Part shown: piece after piece, positions 1 through 13,374 of the stretch | How the letters are laid out: each line of letters starts with the position of its first letter | Numbering within the stretch: the first letter of the stretch is position 1 | Translations under genes and position numbers: made by a program | The notes under the pieces: model-generated | What the model saw: the letters and a program-made list of their open reading frames with translations, nothing else | What the model was told of the DNA's origin: nothing | Database searches by the model: none | Assembly: GCA_000499405.2 (NCBI GenBank) | Contig: HG738138.1 | Span: 19,321,753 to 19,385,752, forward strand | From: Onchocerca volvulus | Taxonomy: Eukaryota; Nematoda; Chromadorea; Rhabditida; Onchocercidae | Direction of reading: 5' to 3' | Length of the DNA: 64,000 nt

Positions 1-216
1 GAAGCAAAATAGAAAAATTTTACTTAAATACGATCTATAAAACAGTAACGACAAATATATGCGAATTTAAAACTTAGTGAGGGTAATTTTTGGAATATTA
101 TTTTGTCCATTATTTACAATATTTGTAATCCACATTGAAAAAACCTGATAATCCAAATACAGGGGGAAATTTGATGGTTTTCTGATGCCAAGTGATGAAT
201 TACTTTCCAGGCTAAT

Positions 217-1537
217 TCAAAATATCCTGCAAGTGGCTTTTGTAATGCAGAGTTCCCTGAATTTATTTTTAATAAGCAAAAGCCTAATTGACCAAATTTT
301 TCTTTCAATATTGCAAGGGAAAATTTATGAGAATGGAAGACTATGTTTTGGAGATTTGAAATCTGGATCGAATGGATTTGGAAGAAGAATAGAAGAAAAA
401 TTGCAGAAATCAAATTTAGCTTCAAAAAGAGTGGAAGAACTCAGCAAAACTGAGTGCTTTGTTTCGAAGCTTTTTGAAAATTTTGATTTCTTTAACAGAT
501 ATAAACACTGAAAATACCTGCGTTCTCTTTTCGAAATACGATGACAAGCGGAACATTCGCCAAAATAGATCACACGAGTACATAGGAAAAAACAACATAA
601 AAGTGAAAACGGTGGACACAGCATACTCACAAATAAGATTGCTATAACCCTCAACCAATCCCTGAAAAATCAGAACGATCGGATAAGAATCCGGGCTGTC
701 GGAATTGCATATTCAGAAAAGCATCAAAAATTCATACATGTTTTAGTTTATACGCTAGGTCTTGAAAAGAAAGATCTGCAAATATAGTCTGAACAGGCTT
801 CACAAAGTTTGCCATAGAGAGGAAGTATAAACAAACGTAAAAGTGCCAATATGCCCATAGTTTTCTTGGCCAAGACATCGAATTAAATAAAAGCGAAATA
901 GTCCAAATCACATACTTCTTCTTTTCCATGATTCCACGTTTGCAGAAAATGCATATCCTGTAGTCTTTTGCTAAACTGTTTTCTTCAGCTCTATTATTAT
1001 TATTACCATTGACTATGACATTTACTGGCTTATCCGACATTGGTTGACATGAATATGGTGGTACTACAGTTGCTAAAAAATCAGGAAATTGAATAACAAT
1101 AAGCTAAACTCATATGGGTTTTTGTTTTGGATGTTATTTTTAAGAAAGAATTTTTCAGATGAGAGGATTTTTAAATTTAACAAAAGAATATTACTTTGAG
1201 GCATCACAATTGGCATAATGATTGGTTCTATTGATGAATGTGTCGAGGGATTAATCTCAGGTGGAAAATCACGTTTTTGGAAACATGGTGATAACGGACA
1301 TTGTGATTGCTGCAATGATTCTACTGGTTCCTGATAACGGGATGACTGGATCATTGTTGATTTCGCTTCATAACCTGACAGCGGACTGTACGGTGGTGGA
1401 GGTGATGAAATCTGTTCTCTGATCACATTTTCCATTCTCTGTAATTGTTGAACAAATATTTTCAAATATTTTATTCGTTCTATATTATCTATGCCAATCG
1501 TTATCTTATCAAGTGTCGTCAAGTGCCGCCCAATCAT
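217..1537 (-). CDS. BRI3/LITAF-like small membrane protein, 4 exons (ends uncertain)
   Basis: Exons read as 1537-1195, 1072-916, 661-518 and, less surely, 256-217; the first three joins keep phase (1, then 2) at GT-AG sites. The product is about 227 residues. The N-terminal half is polar, with a PPPPYSP stretch encoded near 1390. The C-terminal half has a CxxC pair (CIFC, near 940), a hydrophobic segment rich in Leu, Phe and Cys, then a second CxxC (CSAC) and a basic tail. This order (Pro-Tyr-rich tail, CxxC, membrane-embedded stretch, CxxC) is that of brain protein I3 and related LITAF-type endosome/lysosome proteins. The reading frame is open upstream of the chosen ATG to an acceptor at 1570, so a further 5' exon is possible. 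The last exon may instead be the read-through of exon 3 to a stop at 325. Family assignment is from the pattern, not an alignment. Confidence 0.6.
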
Positions 1538-1570
1538 CTTTGCAAATATTGATTGCGCCAAGAGCTAGAA

Positions 1571-4500
1571 TGCAAAAAAACTGAAGAATATGATCAATTA
1601 AATTGCTATCTATAATACTAATTCAGCAGTTTAGTTCTGCAGCAAATTTAAAATGTCAGATAATATGAAGTCAACATCGATGGTAGTGTATTCGCAAACC
1701 ATTTTGCTAGACTCTTTTCGGAAAACAAATTAAACCACGTTAGCATCACATTCTCTTTTTTCTAGAAGTTTGGTCTGGATTAATTTGAATCAGTATCTCT
1801 CATTAAGAACAAAGTTTAATAAGTGTTTGCAATCAATAAAGATAAAAATTACAGGAAAAAGAATCTCTTTGAAATAGTCCTTTCTTTTTTTTTTTTTTTT
1901 GAAAAACAGATTCGGAGAGAAGACTGGAATTCTATAAGGGGGCATCTGCAAATAATGAACAATGTCCGATTTCTGCGCAATGGCAATTGCAATGGATCAG
2001 AGGTAGCAATCTTGACCATTATCTGGGGAACATGCAAACTTTTTACCCAGTAGTCCAACCGGAATTCAGATCTATCGATAATCTGTAAATGCAATGAAAC
2101 AATGCCATTTGCCGGAATGGCAGCAAGCAGTTATAATTTAGAATATGACATCATCCACGTACATTTGCACTCGTAGCAAGTTTCAAAATTCAGCAGCTGT
2201 GTTGTTATTTGTAAAGGTCTTTCGCAGCAGTAAAGATCATTTTCTCTCACGATTATCATGATTACACTGCCGCATTCAAGATAGACTGAAACTCATCAAA
2301 TCGAAAAACAATTCTAAAATTTTTAGCTTATATTTGTCTCTTATTTAGAGTCTTGACCATCAAATATCTTACTTCAACTTTGGTTCAGATCAGAAGTAAC
2401 TGCTATAATTACAACAGCAACCTAACCCACACGTTATTGCAATATTGCTAACATCTTCTTCCTCATAATTCCGAAATTTACTTGAAAGCGGCTTGAATCG
2501 ATCATTTAAAACTTATAATCAGCATTGTGTACAGAACAACAAATAAGAATTGATGTTTTATGCCTTTTTCATGTCCTAGTGCGCCAGAATAAACAAAAAA
2601 GAAATCTGCGAAAACAATCCATTGAATAATTCCAACAAATGAAGGATACAGAAAAAACTAAGCATTGTTGAAACGTAAAAATTGCGATATTATCACTTGA
2701 AACGTCTTTTGTAAAATATACAGTAAACAACGAGAATATATTCTGAAGAGCATACGGATCTTGAAATGTCAGGAGCTAGTTAATTTCTTTTAATTTTTGA
2801 CTCTTTAAAGAAAACTAAACTTCGGGATTATACCTTAGATTATTTCGTCCTTGAAAAATCAAAATATTCTTGAAATTCCAGCAAGATGTTATTCAGAATC
2901 ATGTAAGCAATAAACGTTCAAAGAAGGAGAAAGAGAAACAAACCTGTTTTTAACGGGTAAAGAATCAAATGATCAAATGTATAGCATTATTAGGTAAGAA
3001 AATTTGAGAAGTATCTAAAGCCACTCAAAAATAAAACTCGGATAAAGTAAGACTCCAAGAGATCCATTTAAAAATTTAAACTCTCATATTAAAATTCCTT
3101 TAATTTTCCAGAAAAAAAGTAGCAGAAATTAGACTTGCTCTTAAAAAAATTCACAATTGTTTGCCAAAATGTTAAACCAAAGTGGGGTGGAATGTTTTAT
3201 TTCTTTAAATGCCATAAAATGGCGACAAATGACGCTGAAGAGTGATAAGATAAGAAATAGAAATGAAAAATTTTAATCGTAAGATCTAAAATTTAGAAAG
3301 TCTAGACATATAAGGATGGAAAAATCAGAAACAAGTGAAAACGAATTTACACAAACTGCAGTATTAGAAATATTTTATAGAAATACCTTCAAAAGGCAAA
3401 TAGCTTAATAACTACTCGAGACAGAACTACCTCTTTCGAAGGTTACTTCTGCGCACAATCTCTTTTTAATATTAATATTCCGTAACACACTAGGAAGTGA
3501 GACGGATCTAGATCCAGACATAAAACTAGTATGAAAATCCTAATGACGCCAACACTAACGAATTAAAAAAAAAGTATAGTATAACAGAAAAGTGAAGAAT
3601 TTGTTATTAAGTGGTATGATAGGTAGAAGTAGATTTAACAGAGATAATTAAAACGGTAGAAAGTTGTATACTCGAGAATGAAAAAAAAAAATAGCATAGA
3701 AACAGCCTATGCTAACCTACAGAACATATAACAAAATTCTTTTCATAATACAAAATTTTTTCTGAAAAATCCCAAAATCCAATCAACACCACAAACAACA
3801 TTTTCAAAATAAAACATGGACCTCTGCAAAAACTAGACTTGATCTTTATAATGCATGACAGAAATTCGTTCAAAGAAATTTAGCCGAAAATAAGCAAAGC
3901 AAGCTTTGAACTGAGAGTACAAAATGAAAATGCAGAAAAATGGATTCCTAACTTCTCTGTAACATTCACATAAAATGTGAACAGATAAAATTAGTGACAA
4001 CAGTCATGATTATTTCAAAAGGACCTAAACAAAATATATTTGTGCAAAAACACTAAAATCAGAAAACAAAAAAAAATGAACGAGTATACAACGGTATACC
4101 CAATCACTAATAAACAATTAAATTTCACACCTACAAAGAAAACCAGCGTTTGTTTTTTTTAAAAAGTTCCGAATTGTTATTAAACGAATAAAACCAGAAA
4201 TCATTATGAATTTAACTGGAAAAATGAAGTATTTTACAAACCTATAGAAACTAATGACAATCCTTTAATTCCGAAATAAGAAAATTCCATGATGATCGTC
4301 CTATCTTTTTATCCTTTTCAGTTCTTTATGCATTGTCACAAGAAACACCGGCTACTCCAGCAATCAGACCAGAATTACGCCAAAAATTCAATTTTGATGT
4401 TCCTGCCGAAGCTCTCTCTGGTACCCACTCCTTCTCGTCAGCACAGCTTAAAATCTGACTTAGCACTAACTCCATATCGTAACTGAAATGCACTTTTAGT

Positions 4501-4595
4501 ACAAATAGATCAAAAAAATGACTAAACAAATAACAGAGAGACTCAATGAAAAAGATTAAATAAATAAATATAAATGACAGTTCTGAATAAAAGGA
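1571..4595. other. Intergenic spacer, no gene seen
   Basis: Three kilobases between the 5' side of the BRI3-like gene and the 3' end of the next minus-strand gene. Only short, compositionally random ORFs are present, with poly-A and poly-T runs (for example T runs near 1886-1901). I see no conserved protein motif, no RNA gene and no inverted-repeat element. The part next to 4596 should hold the 3' UTR of the downstream-oriented gene, and the part next to 1571 the promoter or an upstream exon of the BRI3-like gene. Confidence 0.5.
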
Positions 4596-7500
4596 TCAAA
4601 TTTTGGACAAAACTAACATAGCACTGTAGGCATCGATGTCTTGATTTGGTATTCCCAGCGGTGAATACAGTCCTTTCATGACAGATGGTGTGTGAGGAGA
4701 ATCCATGTTACAAACTGGCACCGTAGATGGCGTTTTCAGTGCTGCTAAATCACGCAGTACTCGATCCGTGCTACTGAAATTATTTATAAAAAAATCTTGA
4801 CTGTAACCAGTTTGATATTTAAACGACTGTCCATTTCTTCAAGCCTTCTTTACATTAAAGTTAAATTTGTCTTATCCAAGTAATGAAATTTACTTGAACG
4901 GAAGATCAGCGATGAATTTATCTGCATTAAAGTTAGTCAGTCCAGATCGTTTTATGTCTTGCTCATTTGTCACTCTAACAATTTCATTTTCTTCTGCAAA
5001 ACTGAGCAACTCCAATGTTTCCGGTCGTTTATAGTGAATGTCCTATAAAAATTTCCATTCATTTCAGCAATCTGGATGAAAGTTTACAAATTCAAAGATA
5101 AAATTGAATTTACATTAAAAAGTTTACCGGATAATAATGCAAAAAATTCGTGCAACTATTAAAAATAATAAATTATACGGTAATAAGAAAAAACTAACCT
5201 TGATTTGTTGAAGGGGAGGATTATTCTCGATATCATCAACATTAATGGTTGTACTTGTATCACGTGGTGAAGTCACGATGTCCGCATATGAGAAGAGCTT
5301 TTGTGTATCGCAGTTCCCTTGGTTGTTCCCTTTTTTATCCCATTCTGCTGAGGTTTTGTCAAATAACATCTGTAACAACATCAACACTAAATAAATGTAA
5401 AAGAATTTAAAAAAGGCAAATCTGAGGCATTAAGTGATTTTTTTAAAAAATATTCAATTATTCACCAAATTTTCAACTTAGCCGAAAAAAACTATAGTAT
5501 ATGGTTTATAATGTAATTCCCCACATTATCTTTTTTTTTTTTTTTTTTAAACAAATTAGCATGCGAGACTTCATGAAATACGAAGAACTAGTCCCAACTT
5601 CATAATTCCTTAAAAATTATGATTCTGTGAACTGAACATAAGTCGGCTAGAAACGTTTTGGAGCCTGCAATATAGATATGAAATACAAAACATACCGCTG
5701 AAGATGCAGCGCCAAAATCTTCATTCGATGAGAGCGTTGAAAACGATAAGTCAGCGCTCGAAAAAGCGTCTTTCAATACTTCATTTATCTGTAAAAAAGC
5801 CTTATTTTAGTACATACATTAGGAATTGAGGTTAACAATTTTTGATCGTATAAAATATAATTAAGAAAAAAAGACCGGGACTTTCCTCCTTCAAAGTTCA
5901 AATATTAGGAGAGCCCAAACTTGAAAATTTTAAAGTGAACTAGTCATTACATTAGATTAAGATGAAAACTAACATTTCCGGAAGTGCTCGTAACAGCATT
6001 ATTAGTTCTAACAGTGCATGGTGGTAACTGTCCTCGAGCTAGAGCAGCGCCGTATGATGTTCGTGGCACATCCATCGCATCGGTGATGTTTGGAAGCGCC
6101 GATATCATTGATATCGTATTCGGATTCATCATCATTCGACTGCTACTGTAACCTGCTGGTGATGGCATGACAGCGCTGCTGATGGAATGTGGCTGTCGCT
6201 TCTTCCAGCCATCAACGGAAGGCATTTCAAAATAGTATCCATCAGTTTCCGGATCATAATATCTGGGAAGATCTTATTCATGTTAACTTTACATGACACA
6301 TATTGTACTTGAAAATCCAATATTTTCAGATTTAACATAAAATTGAGCAACGTTTAGTTTTTTATCCTGTTAAATACTTTAAGAATAGTAATTTAAGAAA
6401 AAAAAACTTACTGGATATGAGGAGAAAAGTGACTGAAATTGTTGTACTGATAACTATATGGATCGCCTACACCATATGAAACAAAACTTGGATCAGCCCA
6501 AAAGCACGATAATCCATCCTAAAAATTAATATTTACTACATTCTAAAATTATTTGTATCAAACACATTTTTCTGTGAATGAAGCTTGAATCTTTCGAAAA
6601 AAAAATTTTGGGATTTGAATAACAAAAAATCACTCTGTCTTGGAATTGCTTCTTTTCATGTGCAGGATTTCGTCGACGCCAGCCACGGGAACCTTTCGAA
6701 TCATAGTAGAAACCATCAGTTTTTGGATCATAATACCTGTAATACAAAAAAAAAAATCAAATACCGTTACTAAACTAAACAGCTGCAAGTACGATACGAA
6801 TTTACTACAAAAACCAAAAATTATATAATACAAAATATCCAACCAATAAGCATCTTTAAAATCATTCACTGCTTTCATCACTTTTCCATCCACAATTGTT
6901 TCCTGCTGCTTCTGTTCTGGTTGCATCACTTCGCCTGCAAAACTCATGCGTTCAGGCGAATAGTTCAATAGTAAAAATATCTGCACTAATCTATAAGAGA
7001 ATCCCAACTAATTTCAACAATTCCTGTTTATAGAAACTAGCAAAAAATTACTGTATAATTCGAAAGGCTGTAGAAGAACGTATACAAATTATATAGTTTC
7101 TGATATTCGAGTCTTGATCTTAATTATTATAAAATATTGTATCATTCAAAAACATAAGAAAAAACTTGGCCTTTCATAATCTCCGCTTGTAGTTAAAGAA
7201 ATCATCATTAATAAAGAGACAGCAAAAAGCAAGTCACAAAGTGAATAGCGACAGTAACAGCACGTAAAAAATAATGAGCAAACATGTACTATTTGTCTCC
7301 GATTTCCCCGTCGATCGGCAACTACTGTTACTTGCAGTACCAACATTTAATCCCTTCTTGTTGACACGTTGACGGAAACGTTTTCGTCTTCGGTCATCAT
7401 CCACTGCCCCACGTACAAGCGTTGCCATAGCGTCATTACTGTTGCCATTCTGTTGTGACTGAAAATTTCGATTTTGCGTGTTGCTTCGACTTTTAGACGT

Positions 7501-10500
7501 CTCTTGCCGATACATTATTGCTGGTATTTCTGTTTCTGCTCCTATCGTACTTCCAACGGTGGTCCTTGATGATGATGACGGTGATGAAACTATAATGATT
7601 AGTAGTTAATATCTAGCTATTAAGCTTAATTTTTCGATTTGAAATGTGAGATCGGCCACACAATCGATACACAACATTACCACACTTTTAATTTCAATTG
7701 GTGAAAGTAATAAATCTGAATGAATAAAAATATAAATGATACAAAAATCTGCAAAATATCTATTTTGACTTCGCTAAATCTATATTTCCTAATGCTAAAT
7801 AAAGATAAAAATAAGCAGAATTAATATTTAATTCCTGACTGCTTCAGCCATTATCATTAGAATGGAAGTAGAGCAATACTTAAGATCAATTATAATACGA
7901 TTAGAAAATGCAAGAAGGGATTATCACTTCTAGCATCTAAAAGAATCTGAGACTCATCAAGCCAATTCAGAATTGTCTCATCCCAATCACTGATCAAGCC
8001 ACCAGAATTCACGTCGTCGATACACAGTTACATCTTGTCGACCTGCTTGACATTGTCTATGCATTAAACATTCCTATTTTTTGAGTGTCTCAGCCAAATT
8101 TTCAAAACCAACTGTCGCTACAAATACAATGCAAATTTTGAACCGTCAATTATAGTAGTATGAGAAGATGAATTATCTTCATTAAGAAAAATTTACTAAA
8201 ATTAAAGGGGAGAATTTTAGACGAGCTTTTCAAAAAAGACATAAAAGTCACAAGCAGCATAATGAACGAAACTTGAAGAAGTTTAATGGAGTGAAAGTAA
8301 GAAGAAATGAAAAAATATTCTTCAAAGAAATTTACCGCAAGAAAAAAGACCATTTGTCTCCAATAATTAAAGGCAGAATAAAAAAGAGGCAGAGATAAAA
8401 GTAAAGACTGAAAAATTCTCCATGTTGAGAGGTAAACAAAAGTTCAATCCACTAATTATTTTACTTTTATGTTACAAAATAAGGACCCTATTTCTACCTT
8501 TTTTTTATTTTCTATCATTATTTTCTGTACAAATATGCATTCGCATAAAGTTTCTAAAAATTTTGAATTATTCTTAATGAAACTTAGAAGTTGGAATGGT
8601 TCTAAATTATCTGGAAAAATGCCCGGAAATTTTCTGCCAAGAACAATGATAAGATTTACATTTCATGGATATGAAATTTCATTGTCGACGTATTTTCACG
8701 CAAACTATACTAATCATCCTGACTGGGAAGAATGCTGCTAAAAACTTGAAAATCTTTTAAAAAAGTAAGAAAAAAAAGAAATGATAAAAATTTTATGCTT
8801 ACAGACTCGACTTTTATATTCTAAGTCACCATGACATCATTGTTCAGGAAGGAACCCATGGAAATGCTCACTAAAAAAAAAAAAAAAAAAAAAGTTTCCT
8901 CCTTTCTGACCTAAACTTTATTAGAAAAGAATAAAATAAAGCAAAAAAACTTTCATTCATTCATAATTTTTTCCCAATACTAAAAATATAAAAACACCGA
9001 ATCCTTTAACTATTTCTCTAATTCATTCCTTTATTAGGGTATCCAGGTAATCAAAATTACACCGATACATATGTCCGCAAGAAATCATAATCTCACTAAA
9101 AAATTCAGCAGAAATTAGTCTAAAAGCAAAATATCCATAGCAGTTTTATTTTCTAAAAAATATTCCTCAAGTTTCAAGATTATTTTCACAAGGACGTGAA
9201 CGATTCGCTATTCACTAACAAACAAAAAACAGAAATTAATTTTTTACTTATGACAACAAACGAATCCTTTTTCATCCTTATATCGCTAAATAATGAGAAC
9301 GGAACCGCAGTATTGTTGATATTCCAATTAATTTTCCAATTGATGAGAGATTTTAAACATTCAGAAGAAATCAATAAATAATTTCATTGTTATAAAGATC
9401 ATAATTATCAGAAGTGCTCAACTTAGGACTGCTATTTTTTTGGGAGTTAACATGTTACACGATTAAGATGCACCAGCAATGACATTCACGGAGTAAACTG
9501 AGAAAGGAAATAGCCCAAAATGAGCAAAAGGGTACTTATTAAAGAATAACACAACATTTTTTATATATTATCATGAAATTCAGAAAAAATTGTGAACAGT
9601 TATGGATGGTTCGATCCACTTTTGATTATTACCAGATATTAAGGAATAAAACAAACAAGATTGTAATTCAATATTTCAAAATAATTACAGAAAACATACA
9701 ATTTTGGAGTAGTGCTTTGTTGTAAATTAGACATAATTTTCTTTCAGTGAAACTCCAATCCTTTCATTTCAAGTAAGAAGTATTTTTGAGAGAATAGAAG
9801 AATACAAGAAATATACATGAATCAGCTCAATTTGAGAAGACAGTTTTAACTGCCTATGCTTTAAGCAGCATCAGCATAAACGTCGCCGCTACTGCTATAA
9901 TCATCATCATCATCCAGCAGGTTGATGCATATCATTGTAAACACAAGTTTATAAATATTATAAAACAATGAATCGCCAATATCTCGCGATAGTTCTCAGT
10001 CAAACGAAACAAGAAACACAACGATTTCATTTGTAGAAAGTGAATTCATATAAACTGATATTAAACTGAACGGTGACTCATACTAGATTTCAATTCAAAA
10101 ATTGAAATCTTCTGCTATGAGAGCATTGGGATTCAACCACTATCTAAGTTCAGTCGATATTTCTCTAATTATTCTATGTTATGGGCACTTATCAATTTGA
10201 AATTGAGACATATTTCATCAGTTCATACCAAAGCCTGTTTCAACAAGCTCAGACTACCATTTTCCTACAAAAATTGCACAAACAGATACGAAATATGCTA
10301 TGCAATTTGTTGTATTAAGAAATCAACCAATTCAATCTACGCACTACACATTTTCCATAATTCACATCAACATCCACAATTCCATTCGTCCATGAAAAAA
10401 CTTATAACGTGCCACCACTCTTGTTTATTTGAGATTGATTCTTTCTAATGTTCAAAATTGTCGAGAATTTCGAAAAATATTTTCATAAGCTCACAAATAT

Positions 10501-12584
10501 TTGTGAGTGGAAACAATCCTATCGATTTAATCTCATCTCACAAAAGGACTATGAATTTGCTTAGTTCACGCCACCAAATTGTAACAAGCATTCTTCACAT
10601 CAACACATCGAGTTATATAATTCAATGTTTGGTTCATTTCACAGCGCCAATTTTACTAACCAAAAATGGCTCATTTGGAGCACATATCGTATATTACAAA
10701 GCTTGATTCTAGTAAAAACAATTTAAACCACCGCTAAGTGAAATATGATGCAAACGATATGCATAATTCATGATGAAACTGAAATGAAATGTCGAAATAA
10801 GGTCTTTTGAAAATATTAACTCTTAAAAATCATGAACAAAAGAGACGAACAAGATTTGAGACATAGAAAAATGATATCCAAATCTCTCTTTTTGTGATGA
10901 ACAAATTGAGCAATTTCATTTATAGCAGAATAAACGAACTTATCAGAATTAAGAAGCAAAAAGAGCATAGTAAAAAAGAGAAAGTGAACATCAAGTTCAT
11001 TTATTTCAAAATAACACGAACTCCTTGTTCTATCATCCTAAGTCCTCTGCCATCTCGTCTCATCACCGAGACAACCAACCGTGTGGGAGCTAAAGGAACG
11101 AAACCAAAATTTATTAGCTTCCAACGGTAGCAACATTTTGAAGAAGACAATTAAAAAGGATGGGAAGAAAGAGAAAGACGAAAAATAATGTCCAAGTTGA
11201 AATGAATCATTCGTCCAGATAAAAGATCTAACAAAAGTGCGAAAAAAAAGAAAAACTGGAAAACGTGGAAAAATATCAAAATATATAGCATCACTCATAC
11301 TGAACTCTACATTCTCATTGTAAGCTATAAATTTGTTTAATCGAATTTAACAATTTCATCATATTAAAATTGGAATACAATTTTTTTGAATCATTCTAGA
11401 CTGTGCAGCAAAATTAAGAATCTAATTTTGAGGATGATTTTTTTGTTCAATTAAAGCAAAATGATTTCTTTTGTTCCTTTCATCTCCATGAACTCAAAAA
11501 TTGAAAAATTATTGAATCCATTAGAACTAACTCAAAGAAGTTATTTCGATAATCTGCTGGAAATATCAGAAATACCTAAAATAATAGTGATGACTTGAAC
11601 ACATTAAAATAATTTAAAAGGAAAAATTCCTAAAATCTAAACACTGATTAAATCACCCAAAGAACTTGAAGGGCGTAGCGGTATTCATCAACTAGAAGAG
11701 GTAAATACTATTCTAACAGACAGAAATGCAACTATCAAGGATGATGAAAGTAAAACAAAAAAGTTAACAAACCGGTTATGAATTCGAAAAATACATAAAT
11801 AGCTCGCATTATATAAATGCACATTTTCGAAACTGTTCGACGATAATATGACAGACTAAGTTAAGGGACAGAGAGGTAAAGAAGAAAAGAAAGAGATTCC
11901 CCTATTCAAAACATTTGATAAAATTTACAAAAAATTTTGCAAAATAAATGAATTAATATTACATATTATCCATGTAATTAATAAATCTAATGAGCAACTG
12001 TCGCTAAAGATAATTCTTGAAAGGATTATGATGCATGCAAATAGCGCACACACGGATATCAAATATGTCCAAACTTATAATTAAAATATATTAAAAACAG
12101 CACATCAATTTAATTCATGTCAGCTGTCAAAAATAAAGTTGCTCGTTAAAAATAGCCAAAAAGCATATGGCGAAATAAATGTTCTGTTCTGGAGTTATGT
12201 TTTCCCAAAATAAAATTTATAAAAATTTTATGTAATTAAAATTATGCAAAACATTCCTTTTAGTTTAGTAAAAATTTAGCAGAACGTTCCTTTTACCTTA
12301 ACGAATCAAACTTCTGTGCAGACAAAAAAAAAACAAAAAAAAAGAAACAAAAAAAATTCCAACTGACTTAACATCACATGTAACTAAAATTTCAATTTGA
12401 ACAAAGCCAAATCCTATCATTCTTCATCAAATGATAATCAACACCGCTTACGTATAATGGAATAAAAGGTTTAGATTAAAAGTTGGGAGAACATTCTGAA
12501 GTTTGAATTTTTTTTATGGCAGGAAAATCTAGTAAATTTCCAAGAATCTTTAGAGGAATTTTTTGTTATCTAAAGAGAAGACAT

Positions 12585-12620
<36 letters not shown>

Positions 12621-13374
12621 CATGTTTATCTTATACATATATATGTATACAACATGGAGGGCAAATCAACTCCTGCCAGTCTTGCTTGTTGATTAATAGA
12701 GCAATTAATTATCCACCTATGTGTTAAAAATTTTTGTTCCAAATTTTAGTCCCATTTTTTCGACAGATATCAAGCTTTCCTAAAACAAATCTAACGCATA
12801 TGTATAAAAATGGCTTTGAACAGTCGATGATTACTGTTGAGTTTCAAAACTATGATGAATTGTGAAACTTTCTAAATCCGCGTGATTGTTTAATTTCCTC
12901 CAGTGAGTTCAATGACGTAAAACGATGTGAAAAGATGGATAAGCAGCAGATATGGTTAATAGAAATAATTAGAACTAGTAAATTTTCTTTATGAAACTAG
13001 CATTAATGGAATCCCAAAATGCATTTTATCAAAGTTAATGCATGCAGCATAGTTAACGCAAAATTTGACCAGAATTTCTTGGCAGTGTTTTATTTGAAGG
13101 AAAGTCCAAAAATCATTGTTCTCTGCACATTTATAAATTTAAATAACTTACTTTCTGATCCAACTTCCTCCTTATTCTGCTGTGTATCGTTGTTCCTTAG
13201 AAACAATTCATCAGTTAAGTACCAACCCAATGTTTTCGCGCCTCTAACCGAGAAACCACTTTTACTAGTGGCGTAATTTGGTGATGTCCTTGCACCTGTT
13301 GTCGAACCTTTACGATTATTTATTCCAAGATAGGAAGAGTCGAAAGTTTGACCGTCGAGACTTCCACCTGTCAT
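4596..13374 (-). CDS. Uncharacterised 553-aa protein with two YYDP...GW repeats, 10 exons
   Basis: Exons (minus strand): 13374-13152, 7589-7332, 6934-6844, 6736-6634, 6518-6412, 6262-5974, 5788-5696, 5369-5199, 5042-4894, 4773-4596. All junctions are GT-AG and all phases agree, giving 1662 coding bases. The first ATG lies 28 bases inside an exon that begins at acceptor 13402/13403, so an SL trans-splice or a non-coding 5' exon is likely. The first intron is about 5.6 kb. The N-terminal 150 residues are Ser/Thr/Gln/Asn-rich and end in a strongly basic patch (RRRKRFRQR, near 7390). Two copies follow of a motif starting YYDP, then TDG, two or three aromatics, GW and a basic triplet, at 6735 and 6261. 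The middle is Ser/Met/Pro-rich and the last ~110 residues are mixed charged with helical potential. I do not recognise a family. The low-complexity and basic segments would suit an RNA-associated protein, but that is a guess. Confidence 0.78.
7590..13151 (-). other. 5.6-kb first intron of the YYDP-repeat gene
   Basis: The phase-1 donor at 13151/13150 (GTAAGT type) joins the acceptor at 7591/7590. No coding exon is recognisable inside on either strand; the ORFs present are short and AT-driven. It contains an A-run at 8872-8892 and an AT dinucleotide tract at 12587-12618. Long first introns often carry regulatory elements in nematodes, but none can be pinpointed from sequence alone. Confidence 0.6.
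12587..12618. repeat. (AT)n microsatellite
   Basis: An uninterrupted alternating AT tract of about 32 bases in the first intron of the YYDP-repeat gene. It is a simple-sequence repeat, likely length-polymorphic. Confidence 0.95.

Noticed and set aside
9600..9625. GGTTCGATCC B-box-like sequence
   Set aside because: There is no A-box at tRNA spacing and the surroundings do not fold as a cloverleaf.
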